Assembly (NCBI GenBank): GCA_030683005.1 | Contig: JAUXMY010000017.1 | Coordinates: 98,719 to 162,718 of the forward strand | Direction: 5' to 3' | Length of the DNA: 64,000 bases | Origin: Caulobacter sp. | GTDB lineage: Bacteria; Pseudomonadota; Alphaproteobacteria; Caulobacterales; Caulobacteraceae | Part shown: positions 50,970 through 60,223 of the stretch, piece by piece | Layout of the letters: each line of letters starts with the position of its first letter | How positions within the stretch are numbered: the stretch's first letter is position 1 | Notes under the pieces: model-generated | Database searches by the model: none | Told to the model about the DNA's origin: nothing | What the model saw: only the letters and a program-made list of their open reading frames with translations | Program-made: the position numbers and the translations under genes

Positions 50970-51340
50970 GACCCACCATCAAGTTCTGGTTCTCGGTGAC
51001 CTCCGCACCTGTCGGAACGTGTCTCCAGGATCCTCAGAATGTCCGTAGCGGTCATCATGCGCGTATCCGGTGGTCTGGTCGCCGCCTCTTCATCCCGCTT
51101 CCAGTCGGCTCCTGCGGGTACAAAGCGCAGGTAGGTTCTCTCGCCAACCGCCGCGCAGAAATAGACACCCTGCCGAGCCCCTTTCTTCATGCCCGAGCCA
51201 ACACCCATCGGCATCTGTGGGACGCGGCGAGCGTCCCGATCCAGCTCCTTGCGCAGGGTTTGACGATACTCCTCGGCTGAGAAGATCCGATGCCGGATCG
51301 TCTGTGAACCATTCCTCCCAGCCTGCGGCGTCCCGTTCAC
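50966..51340 (-). pseudogene. C-terminal fragment, possibly of a large helicase-like protein
   Basis: IRHRIFSAEEYRQTLRKELDRDARRVPQMPMGVGSGMKKGARQGVYFCAAVGERTYLRFVPAGADW; start overlaps truncated integrase. Confidence 0.35.
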
Positions 51341-51995
51341 GAATTACCTTCGCCAGGTCGCCCTGCGCCCGGATCATCATCTTCGTGGCCGCCTCGAACA
51401 GGTCGGAGAACTCGCTCACCTCGACCTTCTCGCGGGCGAACATCTCGCGGACATGCTGAACAGCGATCTCGTCGTCCCGGGCCGAAAGCCGGGCTTCACC
51501 CTCGGCGAAGACCTTGCGCTGTCCATCGACAGTCAGCTGGCGGTCGAACACATCCTCGCGGACGTAGTGGTCAGGCCCGATCTCCGCCCGCTGCTGTTCG
51601 GGCGTCAGCTTTCGATAGCGCGCCAGTTGTTCGTGGTCGTAGACCTCGACCAGGGTGTCGGGCTTCCACGATGGCTCCCGGCGCATCACGACGGCGACGT
51701 AACGCTCGCCATCGGGCATGCCCCGCAGGTACGCATCTTCCTTGATCTCGGCGGCCAGCCACCGATCGATCAGCACCTTGCACTCACTCAAATCCATGGC
51801 GCGCTCAAAATCGCGCCAGAGCGTTTCCGTCAAGGTCTGGACCCACACGCAGCGACGACGCGCCTCGCCGGCCAGCGACGTTCTGAGCGACTTCCAGAGC
51901 TCGTTTCGACCGACCTTCGCCCGGAGATGGGCGGGCACCCGGATGCGGAAGTAGTAGGTCGCACCCCGTCGAAAGACGTTGGTGACGAGGGACAT
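51090..51995 (-). pseudogene. Truncated tyrosine integrase (N-terminal/core-binding region only)
   Basis: MSLVTNVFRRGATYYFRIRVPAHLRAKVGRNELWKSLRTSLAGEARRR (DUF6538-type N-term) ; no catalytic R..HxxR..Y present; lies next to tRNA-Ala. Confidence 0.7.
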
Positions 51996-52101
51996 TTGAG
52001 GTCTCCGCGTAGCAGCCTGTGTAGCAGCGACGCGCGGAACCGGTTCGAAGGTGTCTGCTGTTCCCCGGGAGCCCTTGCCCACTAAGGGATGGGCGGTCCC
52101 C

Positions 52102-52177
52102 TGGTGGAGCCGAGGGGAGTCGAACCCCTGACCTCCTCATTGCGAACGAGGCGCTCTACCAACTGAGCTACGGCCCC
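52102..52177 (-). tRNA. tRNA-Ala (CGC)
   Basis: GGGGCCG TA GCTC..GAGC G CCTCG TTCGCAA TGAGG AGGTC AGGGG TTCGACT CCCCT CGGCTCC ACCA; G3:U70 pair. Confidence 0.95.
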
Positions 52178-52335
52178 CTCTCAGAGAGAGAAGAGCGCGG
52201 CAAATACGGCGGGGGCTCCCCGACTGTCAAGCGCAAGTCCAGGCGCACGCCGGCCGGCGCCCGGACCACGCCTTGCTGGCCTGTCGCGTGGCGGCTAGAA
52301 GCGGTCACTTTACCGCCCCCCGGGACATCCGCGCC

Positions 52336-52650
52336 ATGTTCGCCCTCGTCGATTTCGTCTTCTTCATCATCAGCGGCCTTCTCGGCCTCCTGATCATCGC
52401 GCTGATCGTTGCGGCCGTGCTGTCCTGGCTCGTCGCCTTCGACATCATCAACCTGCGAAACCGTCTGGCGAGCAGCCTCTACTATGGCCTCCAGCGCTTG
52501 ACGGAGCCGTTGCTGAGTCCGATCCGGCGTTTCGTTCCGCCGCTCGGCGGCGTGGACCTGAGCTTCATCGTCCTGTTTCTGCTGCTGCAGGGCACGCGGA
52601 GCATCCTGCTGCCGGCGGCGTACAACGCCATTCGCGGCCTGTTGATCTGA
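52336..52650 (+). CDS. YggT family membrane protein
   Basis: [58 protein letters not shown]. Confidence 0.9.
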   Translation: MFALVDFVFFIISGLLGLLIIALIVAAVLSWLVAFDIINLRNRLASSLYYGLQRLTEPLLSPIRRFVPPLGGVDLSFIVLFLLLQGTRSILLPAAYNAIRGLLI

Positions 52651-52652
52651 CC

Positions 52653-52937
52653 ATGCGCCTGGCCGTCCGCCTCACCCCGCGCGGCGGGCGCGACGCGGTC
52701 GAGGGCTGGGCGACCGGGCCTGACGGTCGGGCGTTCCTCAAGGCGCGGGTCGCCGCCCCGCCCGTCGAGGGCGAGGCCAACGCGGCCCTCACGGGACTGC
52801 TTGCAAAGGCGCTTGGCGTCAGCAAATCCTCTGTCCGCATCGCCGCCGGCCAGACCGGCCGGCTCAAGCAGGTCGAGGTCGAGGGGCTGGACCCCGCCGC
52901 CCTGACCGCCGCCTTCGGACCGCAACCGGGAGCCTGA
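52653..52937 (+). CDS. DUF167 (YggU) family protein
   Basis: MRLAVRLTPRGGRDAVEGW..LKARVAAPPVEGEANAALTGLLAKALGVSKSSVRIAAGQTGRLKQV. Confidence 0.92.
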   Translation: MRLAVRLTPRGGRDAVEGWATGPDGRAFLKARVAAPPVEGEANAALTGLLAKALGVSKSSVRIAAGQTGRLKQVEVEGLDPAALTAAFGPQPGA

Positions 52938-52940
52938 CCC

Positions 52941-53852
52941 ATGGCCGGCAGCCAGGACTTCGCCGCCGATCCTCGCAACGCCAACGCCCTGATCTGGCTG
53001 AACGGCCGGCTGGTCCCCCGCGACGCGGCCAAGGTGTCTGTGTTCGACGCCGGCTTCGTGGTCGGCGACGGCGTCTGGGAAGGGCTGCGGCTGCACCGGG
53101 GCCGGCTGCTGTTCCTGGAGACCCACCTCGACCGCCTCTACCAGGGCGCCGACGCCATCGCGCTCGACATCGGCATGAGCCGCGCCCAGATGGCCGACGC
53201 CCTGGACGAACTGATCCGCGCCAACCGCATGGAGGACGGCGTCCATCTGCGGCTGATGGTGACCCGGGGCGAGAAGACCGGCGCCAACCAGGACCCGCGC
53301 AACGCGCTGGGCGTCCCCACCGTCGTCATCCTGGCCGAGTGGAAGGTCCCCAGCCCGTCGATCGTCACCCGGGGGCTGAAGCTGGCCACGGTCGGCATTC
53401 GCTGCACCCCGGCCCACATGTTCGACATGCGCCTCAACAGCCACAGCCGGCTGAACCTGATCATCGCCCTGAACGAGGCGATCCGCGCCGGCGCCGACGA
53501 GGCGCTGATGCTCGATCCGGACGGTTTCGTGTCGAGCTGCAACGCCACCAACTTCTTCTGGGTGAAGGACGGCGAGGTGCGGACCTCGACCGGCGAGTAC
53601 TGTTTCAACGGCGTGACCCGGGCCAATGTCATCGCCCTGTGCGGCGAGGCGAAGATCCCGCTGGCCCTGGGCGACTACCCTGTCGAGGACGCGCGCGGCG
53701 CCGACGAGGCCTTCGTCACCGGCACTTTCGGCGGGCTGACGCCGGTGCGGGAGATCGACGGCCGCACCCTGCCCCACGCCCTGCCCGGTCCTCGGACGGC
53801 GGAGCTGCGGGCGCTGTACGAGGCGCTGAAGGACCGGAACGCCGGGCTGTGA
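52941..53852 (+). CDS. Class IV aminotransferase (branched-chain/D-amino-acid type)
   Basis: [68 protein letters not shown]. Confidence 0.92.
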   Translation: MAGSQDFAADPRNANALIWLNGRLVPRDAAKVSVFDAGFVVGDGVWEGLRLHRGRLLFLETHLDRLYQGADAIALDIGMSRAQMADALDELIRANRMEDGVHLRLMVTRGEKTGANQDPRNALGVPTVVILAEWKVPSPSIVTRGLKLATVGIRCTPAHMFDMRLNSHSRLNLIIALNEAIRAGADEALMLDPDGFVSSCNATNFFWVKDGEVRTSTGEYCFNGVTRANVIALCGEAKIPLALGDYPVEDARGADEAFVTGTFGGLTPVREIDGRTLPHALPGPRTAELRALYEALKDRNAGL

Positions 53853-54583
53853 GCGCCGCCGTCCGCATCTGCATGTGGTCGGGGCCGCGCAACATCTCCA
53901 CGGCGATGATGCGGTCGTTCGAGAACCGGCCGGACTGCGCGGTCAGCGACGAGCCCTTCTACGCGGCCTACCTCGCCGAGACCGGCCTCGACCACCCCAT
54001 GCGGGATGAGGTTCTGGCCTCCCAGCCGACGGACTGGCGCGCCGTGGCGGCTGAACTGGCCGGACCCGCGCCCGGCGGCGCGGCGGTCTGGTACCAGAAG
54101 CACATGACCCACCACATGCTGGACGGCTTCGGGCTCGACTGGGCGGACGGTGCGGTCAACGCCTTCCTGATCCGCGATCCGGCCCGGGTGCTGGCCTCCT
54201 ACGTCGTCAAGCGCGGCGAGGTCACCCTGGCCGACATCGGGGTCGAGCGGCAGCGCGAGCTGTTCGAGCGCGAAGCCGACCGGCTGGGCGCGCCGCCGCC
54301 GGTGGTCGAGGGCCGCGACGTGCTGGCCGATCCGGCCGGCGCCCTCGGCCGGCTGTGCGCCGCGCTGGGCGTCGCCTTTGACCCCGCCATGCTGGCCTGG
54401 CCGGCCGGGCCGCGCGACAGCGACGGCGTCTGGGCGCCGGCCTGGTACGACGTGGTCGAACGCTCAACGGGTTTTGGTCCGCCCTCGGACGAGACTATGC
54501 CGCCGGCCCTGTCGGACGACCTGCGCCGCATCGCCGACGCCGCCCGAGGGCACTACGAGCGCCTGGCCGCGTTCCGGCTGTAA
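53849..54583 (+). CDS. Sulfotransferase-like family protein, GTG start
   Basis: RICMWSGPRNISTAMMRSFENRPDCAVSDEPFYAAYL, NAFLIRDPARVLASYV; overlaps upstream stop. Confidence 0.85.
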   Translation: MSAAVRICMWSGPRNISTAMMRSFENRPDCAVSDEPFYAAYLAETGLDHPMRDEVLASQPTDWRAVAAELAGPAPGGAAVWYQKHMTHHMLDGFGLDWADGAVNAFLIRDPARVLASYVVKRGEVTLADIGVERQRELFEREADRLGAPPPVVEGRDVLADPAGALGRLCAALGVAFDPAMLAWPAGPRDSDGVWAPAWYDVVERSTGFGPPSDETMPPALSDDLRRIADAARGHYERLAAFRL

Positions 54584-54652
54584 CATTCGCTCGTCAACTG
54601 TTGCCGCCAGACGCCTTCAAGCCGTCACGGGAACAGGATAGGGTCACCGTCG

Positions 54653-55309
54653 ATGGACAAGCCCGCCACCCACTATCCGACACCCGGCGCCAAGTGCGCC
54701 GACCTGGTCGTGCACATCGTCGGCCTGGCCTTCGCCCTGTTCGGCGGCGGCATCCTGCTGGGCCTTTCGGTCGGCGTGGGCGACCTGGGCAAGGTGGCGG
54801 CGGTCGGCATCTACGCGGTCGGCATGATGACCATGCTGGGCTGCTCGATGGCCTACAACTTCGGCAAGTGGGCCTGGCGGCCGATGCTGCGGCGGTTCGA
54901 CCACGCCGGCATCTTCCTGATGATCGCCGGCTCCTACACCCCGTTCACGACCCAGAACCTCACCGGCGCCTGGTCGATCGGCATGACCGTCGGCGTCTGG
55001 ACGCTGGCGGGCCTGGGCATCCTGGGCAAGCTGTTCCTGCCGGGCCTGGGCCGCGGCTTCTGGGTGGCGCTCTACATGGCGCTGGGCTGGATCGTGCTGG
55101 TGGCCATCAAGCCGATGATCGACGGCATGGGCTGGGTGGCGCTGCTGCTGCTCGGCATCGGCGGCCTGATCTACTCGACCGGCGTAATCTTCTACCTGAT
55201 GAAGAAGTTCCACTTCCGCCGCGCGGTCTGGCACGGCCACGTGGTAGCCGGCGCGGCCGTGCAGTACGCCGCCGTCATGGTCGGCGTGGTGTTCGCGGGC
55301 GCGCACTAG
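54653..55309 (+). CDS. Hemolysin III / PAQR family membrane protein
   Basis: HIVGLAFALFGGGILL..GCSMAYNFGK..RRFDHAGIFLMIAGSYTPFTTQNL..FHFRRAVWHGHVV. Confidence 0.9.
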   Translation: MDKPATHYPTPGAKCADLVVHIVGLAFALFGGGILLGLSVGVGDLGKVAAVGIYAVGMMTMLGCSMAYNFGKWAWRPMLRRFDHAGIFLMIAGSYTPFTTQNLTGAWSIGMTVGVWTLAGLGILGKLFLPGLGRGFWVALYMALGWIVLVAIKPMIDGMGWVALLLLGIGGLIYSTGVIFYLMKKFHFRRAVWHGHVVAGAAVQYAAVMVGVVFAGAH

Positions 55310-55334
55310 GCGCTCCGGGCGCCATCCCAAATTC

Positions 55335-55365
55335 CGTCATCGTCGGACTTGTTCCGACGATGACG
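55335..55365. terminator. Palindrome between convergent genes, possible bidirectional terminator / REP-like element
   Basis: cgtcatcgtcgg-acttgtt-ccgacgatgacg perfect 12-bp arms. Confidence 0.5.
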
Positions 55366-55385
55366 AGCGGGGGGTGCTTTAAGCG

Positions 55386-56603
55386 CTACCCCTTCACCCG
55401 CCGCATCACTCCGTCCGCCGCCGCCACGCCCGTCGCGAAACAGGCCTGCAGCAGGTAGCCGCCGGTCGGCGCTTCCCAGTCCAGCATCTCGCCGGCCACG
55501 AAGACGCCGGGCAGCGCCTTGAGCATCAGGGCCTCGTCGACCGCCTCCAGCGCCACGCCGCCGGCGGTGGAGATCGCCCGGTCGATGGGCGCGACGCCGG
55601 TCAGGGTCACCGGCACGGCCTTGATCCGCGAGGCCAGGGCGCCGGGATCGAGCGGCAGGTCGACGCCGTGCCCCTCGCGCAGCAGGTTGGCCTCGGCCGG
55701 CGACAGATGGATCAGCTTGCGCAGGCGGGTGGCCACCGACTGGCCCTTCTCGCCGCGGTGCAGGCGGGCAGTCAGCTGCTGGCGGGTCATGGCCGGGCGC
55801 AGGTCGATGGTCAGGGTCGCCGACCCGCTCGCGAGGATCGCCTCGCGCAGCACCGGCGACAGCGCATAGACCGCCCCGCCCTCCAGTCCGTAGCCGGCAA
55901 CCATGGCGTCGCCCTTCACCGTGCGATCTCCGAACGTCAGGGCGACGCTCTTCAGCGGCTGGCCGGCGAAGCGGTCGCGGAAGATGTCGCTCCAGGCGAC
56001 GGTGAAGCCGCTGTTGGACGGCTTGAACGGCGTCAGCGTCACGCCCTTCTCCGCCAGATGAGGCGCCCAGCCGCCATCGGAGCCCAGCCGCGCCCAGCTG
56101 GCGCCGCCCAGGGCCAGGACCGTCGCGTCCGGCGTCTCGACGGTTTCCCCGTCGGCAGACCGGAAGCGCAGGCCGCCAGTGGCGTCCCAGCCCAGCCATT
56201 CGCTGCGGGTGCGGATGGTGACGCCCAGCCTCTCCAGCCGCGCCAGCCAGGCGCGCAGCAAGGGCGAAGCCTTCATGGCCCGCGGGAAGACCCGGCCGCT
56301 GGAGCCGGTGAAGGTCTCCTGCCCCAGGTCCGCCGCCCAGGCGGTCAGCGCCTGCGGCGGAAAGGCGTCGAGCAGCGGCGCCAGCCGGTCGCCGGCCTCG
56401 GCGTAGCGGGTCTTGAAGGCGTCCAGCGCCTCGGAGTGGGTCAGGTTCAGGCCGCCCCGCCCGGCCATCAGGAACTTGCGCCCGACGGTCGGCATCTTCT
56501 CGTGGACGGTGACGGCCAGCCCGGCCTGCGCCAGCCGCTGGGCCGCCATCAGGCCGGCGGGTCCGGCGCCGATGACGACGACGGTTTTTGTGGAGTTGCT
56601 CAT
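55386..56603 (-). CDS. NAD(P)/FAD-dependent oxidoreductase, HI0933/BaiN-like
   Basis: VVVIGAGPAGLMAAQRLAQAGLAVTVHEKMPTVGRKFLMAGRGGLNLTHSE; C-term GEMLDWEAPTGGYLLQACFATGVAA. Confidence 0.93.
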   Translation of the reverse strand: MSNSTKTVVVIGAGPAGLMAAQRLAQAGLAVTVHEKMPTVGRKFLMAGRGGLNLTHSEALDAFKTRYAEAGDRLAPLLDAFPPQALTAWAADLGQETFTGSSGRVFPRAMKASPLLRAWLARLERLGVTIRTRSEWLGWDATGGLRFRSADGETVETPDATVLALGGASWARLGSDGGWAPHLAEKGVTLTPFKPSNSGFTVAWSDIFRDRFAGQPLKSVALTFGDRTVKGDAMVAGYGLEGGAVYALSPVLREAILASGSATLTIDLRPAMTRQQLTARLHRGEKGQSVATRLRKLIHLSPAEANLLREGHGVDLPLDPGALASRIKAVPVTLTGVAPIDRAISTAGGVALEAVDEALMLKALPGVFVAGEMLDWEAPTGGYLLQACFATGVAAADGVMRRVKG

Positions 56604-56647
56604 GAGCTGGCCATGCGCTGAGCAAGGCGGACAAGCAACTTTTTACT

Positions 56648-56732
56648 CCGCCTCCCCGGCGAAGGCCGGGGTCCATACGGGACAAGTGCTGGAGCGACGC
56701 CATGGGTCCCGGCCTTCGCCGGGAAGACGGGG
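56648..56732. repeat. Intergenic inverted-repeat element (REP-like)
   Basis: ccccggcgaaggccggggtccat...atgggtcccggccttcgccggg. Confidence 0.7.
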
Positions 56733-56754
56733 GATAGATCGGGTCCGCTCCCCG

Positions 56755-57534
56755 CTAAGTCCCGGTGAACCGCCCCGGACGTCGCTCGGCCACGGCGCGG
56801 ACGCCCTCGGCGAAGTCGTGGGTCGGGCGCAGGAGCGCCTGCTCGGCGGCCTCGAGGTCGGTCTGGCCCCGCACCTCGTCGGCGAGACCCGCCCGCAGGG
56901 TGGCGCGCGTGGCCTGCACCGCCAGCGGCGCGTTCTCCGCCAGTTCGTTCGCCATCCGCATCCCCGCCTCGCGCAGGTTCTCCAGCGGCGCCACCTCGTC
57001 GACCAGGCCCCAGTCCAGCGCCTGGTCGGCCTTGATCCGCCGCCCGGTCAGGAACATCAGCGCCGCCTTCTGCTCCCCCACGACGCGGGTCAGGCTGGCC
57101 GTGGTGCCGAAGCCCGGATGGAAGCCCAGCTTGACGAAGTTGGCCGAAAACCGGGCCTCCGGCGCGGCGATGCGGAAGTCGGCGACCAGCGCCAGCCCCA
57201 GGCCGGCCCCGACGGCCGCGCCCTGCACCAGCGCCACGATCGGCTTGCGGCTGGAGAACAGCCGGGCGGCCTGGGCGTAGAGGGCCTGGGTGGAATCGAC
57301 GATCAGCCCCCCCTCGCCCGGCGGCGTGACCAGGTCGGCCCCGCCGCAGAACACCTTGCCGGCCGTGCACAGCAGGACGACGCGCAGCTCGTGTTCCGCG
57401 TCGACGTCGTCCAGCGCGTCTGCGAGATCTCGGATCAGGTCGACGGTGACATGGTTGTTGGGCGGCCGGTCGATCTCCAGCGTCGCGACATGGCCCTCGA
57501 TGCTGACGCGGACGTCTCCGTAGGCGGCTCTCAT
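56755..57534 (-). CDS. Enoyl-CoA hydratase/isomerase
   Basis: ATLEIDRPPNNHVTVDLI, CTAGKVFCGGADL, LVQGAAVGAGLGLALVADFRIAAPEARFSANFVKLGFHPGFGTT. Confidence 0.93.
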   Translation of the reverse strand: MRAAYGDVRVSIEGHVATLEIDRPPNNHVTVDLIRDLADALDDVDAEHELRVVLLCTAGKVFCGGADLVTPPGEGGLIVDSTQALYAQAARLFSSRKPIVALVQGAAVGAGLGLALVADFRIAAPEARFSANFVKLGFHPGFGTTASLTRVVGEQKAALMFLTGRRIKADQALDWGLVDEVAPLENLREAGMRMANELAENAPLAVQATRATLRAGLADEVRGQTDLEAAEQALLRPTHDFAEGVRAVAERRPGRFTGT

Positions 57535-58697
57535 CGCTTCAATCCCAGCAGGTTGCGGGCCACGACCCATTTGTGGACCTCGGTCGGGCCGTCATAGATC
57601 CGCATGGTCCGAAGCTTGGACTGCATCAGGTGCAGCGGCAGCTCGCGGGTCATGCCCATGGCCCCGAAGGCCTGCATGACATTGTCGACCACCTCGTAGG
57701 CCATCTCCGTCCCGTAGGCCTTGATCATCGAGATCTCGTTGCGGACGTCGCGGCCCTGGTCGAGCTTCCAGGCGCAGTCGTAGGTCATCAGCCGGGCGGC
57801 GTGGATGCGGGTGGCGGCGTCGGCGATCCACCACTGGATCTGCTGGCGCTCCGACAGCGGCGCGCCGAAGGTCGAACGCTGCGGCGCGTACTCGATCAGC
57901 ATGTCGAGCGCCCGCTGGGCCATGCCGATCGACCAGCTGGCCATTTCGATCCGCCGGGTCGACAGCCGCACCTGCATCGGCGCGAAGCCCTGCCCCTCCT
58001 TGCCGAGCAGCTTCCAGCCCGGGACGCGGCAGTCCTCCAGCGCGATCTCGTAGCTGTACTGGCCGCCCAGCATCGGGATGCGACGCAGCACGTTGAAGCC
58101 GGGCGTCCCCTTGTCGATCAGGAAGGCGGAGATGCCGCCCCGGGCGCCCTTCTCGCGGTCGGTGACCGCCATGGTGATGGTGAAGTCGGCCTCGGCCCCG
58201 CGGGTGATCCAGATCTTGCGGCCGTTGAGGATCCAGTCTTCGCCGTCCCGGTCCGCGCGGGTGATCATCCCGGCCGGGTCGGACCCGGCGCCGGGCTCGG
58301 AGATGCCGATGGCCGAGATGGTCTCGCCGGCCACATAGGGCGCCAGATAGGCGGCGCGCTGACGGTCGTCGACCGTGGCCATCAGCATGCGCAGGTTCGG
58401 ACTGTCCGGCGGCAGGGTGTAGGGGGTGACGGTGCGGCCCAGCTCCTCGTTGACCCCGACCAGGGCCACGGCTGGCAGGTCGATGCCGCCGACATCCTCG
58501 GGCGCGTCCAGGCCCCAGAGGCCCAGCTCGCGCGAGACCTTGTCGATCTTCGCCTGTTCCTCGGCCGTCAGGGCCGTCGGCCCGCCGGACGCCTCGCGCT
58601 CCAGCACCGTGGCCTCGAGCGGCATCAGCTCGTCCTCGACGAACCGCCGCACGAGCTCCTTGATCATCCGGTGCTCTTCACTGAGCTCGAAATGCAT
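57531..58697 (-). CDS. Acyl-CoA dehydrogenase
   Basis: SEPGAGSDPAGMITRADRDGEDWILNGRKIWITRGAEADF; C-term YDGPTEVHKWVVARNLLGLKR. Confidence 0.94.
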   Translation of the reverse strand: MHFELSEEHRMIKELVRRFVEDELMPLEATVLEREASGGPTALTAEEQAKIDKVSRELGLWGLDAPEDVGGIDLPAVALVGVNEELGRTVTPYTLPPDSPNLRMLMATVDDRQRAAYLAPYVAGETISAIGISEPGAGSDPAGMITRADRDGEDWILNGRKIWITRGAEADFTITMAVTDREKGARGGISAFLIDKGTPGFNVLRRIPMLGGQYSYEIALEDCRVPGWKLLGKEGQGFAPMQVRLSTRRIEMASWSIGMAQRALDMLIEYAPQRSTFGAPLSERQQIQWWIADAATRIHAARLMTYDCAWKLDQGRDVRNEISMIKAYGTEMAYEVVDNVMQAFGAMGMTRELPLHLMQSKLRTMRIYDGPTEVHKWVVARNLLGLKR

Positions 58698-58891
58698 GGC
58701 GGTGGGCTCCCTTGTTTAGCGGGAGTGTAGGGGGCCGGGCCACGCGGTGAAACGGGGACGTAAGGTAAGGAGGGAAGACGCACTCTTCAGCGAATGAGTA
58801 CAGAGCAATGACACTATGCTTTTTCGCGAATCGCCACCATGAGTAGCAATGGCACTAGCCTCAATGGATCGAAGCTGCCTAAGGAGCGGGA

Positions 58892-60055
58892 ATGTCGAAG
58901 GAGCTTAGGGGAACAGGGGCAATTCGTGCCATGCGTTCCGAGATAGGCCAGCTCGCGATTGTCGCAATCGTTCTTGCAGTGGGGGCCAGCGTTACTGCGA
59001 CCGGCATCGTCGATCTTCTTACATCACGCCAAACGCCTTCCGTGTTTGTTGGCCTAGGGATCGTGGCACTTGGACTGGCTGCAATGGCTTGGCGCCTCGC
59101 CCCCCCGATTAGCGACACCGTTCAACTCAACGGAGTAATACTCTTAGACGAAGACAAGAAAATCGCCCGCATTGATAGATATGAGTTTTCCGAGGACATT
59201 AGGCGCTACTTATCGGCACTCAAAGCAGAGAACAAAGCCTTGGGCCGACAATGGGAAAGCCATCCACTCCAAGATATAAAGTTTGACGACGGAAATTTCA
59301 GCATTAATGCTACACCTTCTGGCCTCTTGGCCGTAGAATCTGTTGAATACTTTTTCTTGGATAAGCTATCAACACACCTGACTGACTACTTTAACAAATC
59401 CTATAATTTCAATGATAGGAAGATTTACACGTTAGCGCGAAACAGTTTGCCGATCTCTCTTTTTCAGAACCGCTTCGTAGATCTATTTTCAAGACCAATG
59501 GAAGATCGCGAGACGTTTGAGAGCCATGGAGCATCAAAGCATGGTCGCGTTGTTTATGCGCTGGGAAAAGACGGAGCCATATTCGATGCTTTTGAACTAA
59601 CCCTGCCGAAGGGCGGAGCCATCTCGAGATTGTCTCACGGATGTATACGCATAGAAACTGACCGATTTATATTGACTGCTAAATGCTCACTAGCCAATAA
59701 AAACACTCATATTCCATTCGAGTTTCGCTCCTTATACGCCATTCCTAATGACGACAGTCTTCATCATGAGGAATTCCACATCTCTGTGAACGTAAAGTTC
59801 AAGATACTAGCGTTTCTCTCGGGGACGGGTTGGCAATACTATCGGTGGCTAGACAGCTTTGTGGATAGTCTGAGGGAGGCGGTAGATTTCTCGCTTTTCC
59901 TCAAGCGCATCGGATGGGAGCAAGCGCTAACGTCGGAAAAACTTCAAGAGAAGCGGGGCATGGGGCAGAGCAAAAGAAGGGCAACCCAGCCGGCGGCCAC
60001 CCACACATCCTTTGAATCCCACCTTGGTGACGAGAGGCCTAATTCCAACAAGTGA
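58892..60055 (+). CDS. Orphan membrane protein in low-GC block
   Basis: Two N-terminal TM segments (LAIVAIVLAVGASVTATGIVDLL, VFVGLGIVALGLAAMAW) then ~300-aa soluble region; no family recognised; codon usage atypical for the window. Confidence 0.75.
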   Translation: MSKELRGTGAIRAMRSEIGQLAIVAIVLAVGASVTATGIVDLLTSRQTPSVFVGLGIVALGLAAMAWRLAPPISDTVQLNGVILLDEDKKIARIDRYEFSEDIRRYLSALKAENKALGRQWESHPLQDIKFDDGNFSINATPSGLLAVESVEYFFLDKLSTHLTDYFNKSYNFNDRKIYTLARNSLPISLFQNRFVDLFSRPMEDRETFESHGASKHGRVVYALGKDGAIFDAFELTLPKGGAISRLSHGCIRIETDRFILTAKCSLANKNTHIPFEFRSLYAIPNDDSLHHEEFHISVNVKFKILAFLSGTGWQYYRWLDSFVDSLREAVDFSLFLKRIGWEQALTSEKLQEKRGMGQSKRRATQPAATHTSFESHLGDERPNSNK

Positions 60056-60175
60056 TCCAGCCCACCCATCGCTCCGCCCATTCACGCGGCGACAGTTGGG
60101 AGTTGGCGGGCACGAGCCGGGCTGGCCGACCTGAACTGTTTATAATGGGTCGGGAGTCTGTTGGGCCTGGAAAAG

Positions 60176-60223
60176 TGGTGCCGCTTAGGTGACTCGAACA
60201 CCTGACCCCCGCATTACGAATTA
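60176..60223 (-). other. 3'-half fragment of a tRNA-Thr(CGT) gene, putative attachment site
   Basis: Minus strand CTAATTCGTAATGCGGGGGTCAGGTGTTCGAGTCACCTAAGCGGCACCA = anticodon loop TTCGTAA, variable loop, T-arm, acceptor 3' strand, CCA; no 5' half adjacent. Confidence 0.65.

Larger units (their letters stand above)
48877..52119. mobile_element. Decayed tRNA-Ala-associated integrative element
   Basis: 18-bp direct repeats at both ends, truncated integrase adjacent to the tRNA, fragments of restriction/defence-like genes inside. Confidence 0.6.

Noticed and set aside
57573-58730. 385-aa plus-strand ORF
   Set aside because: Antisense to acyl-CoA dehydrogenase gene
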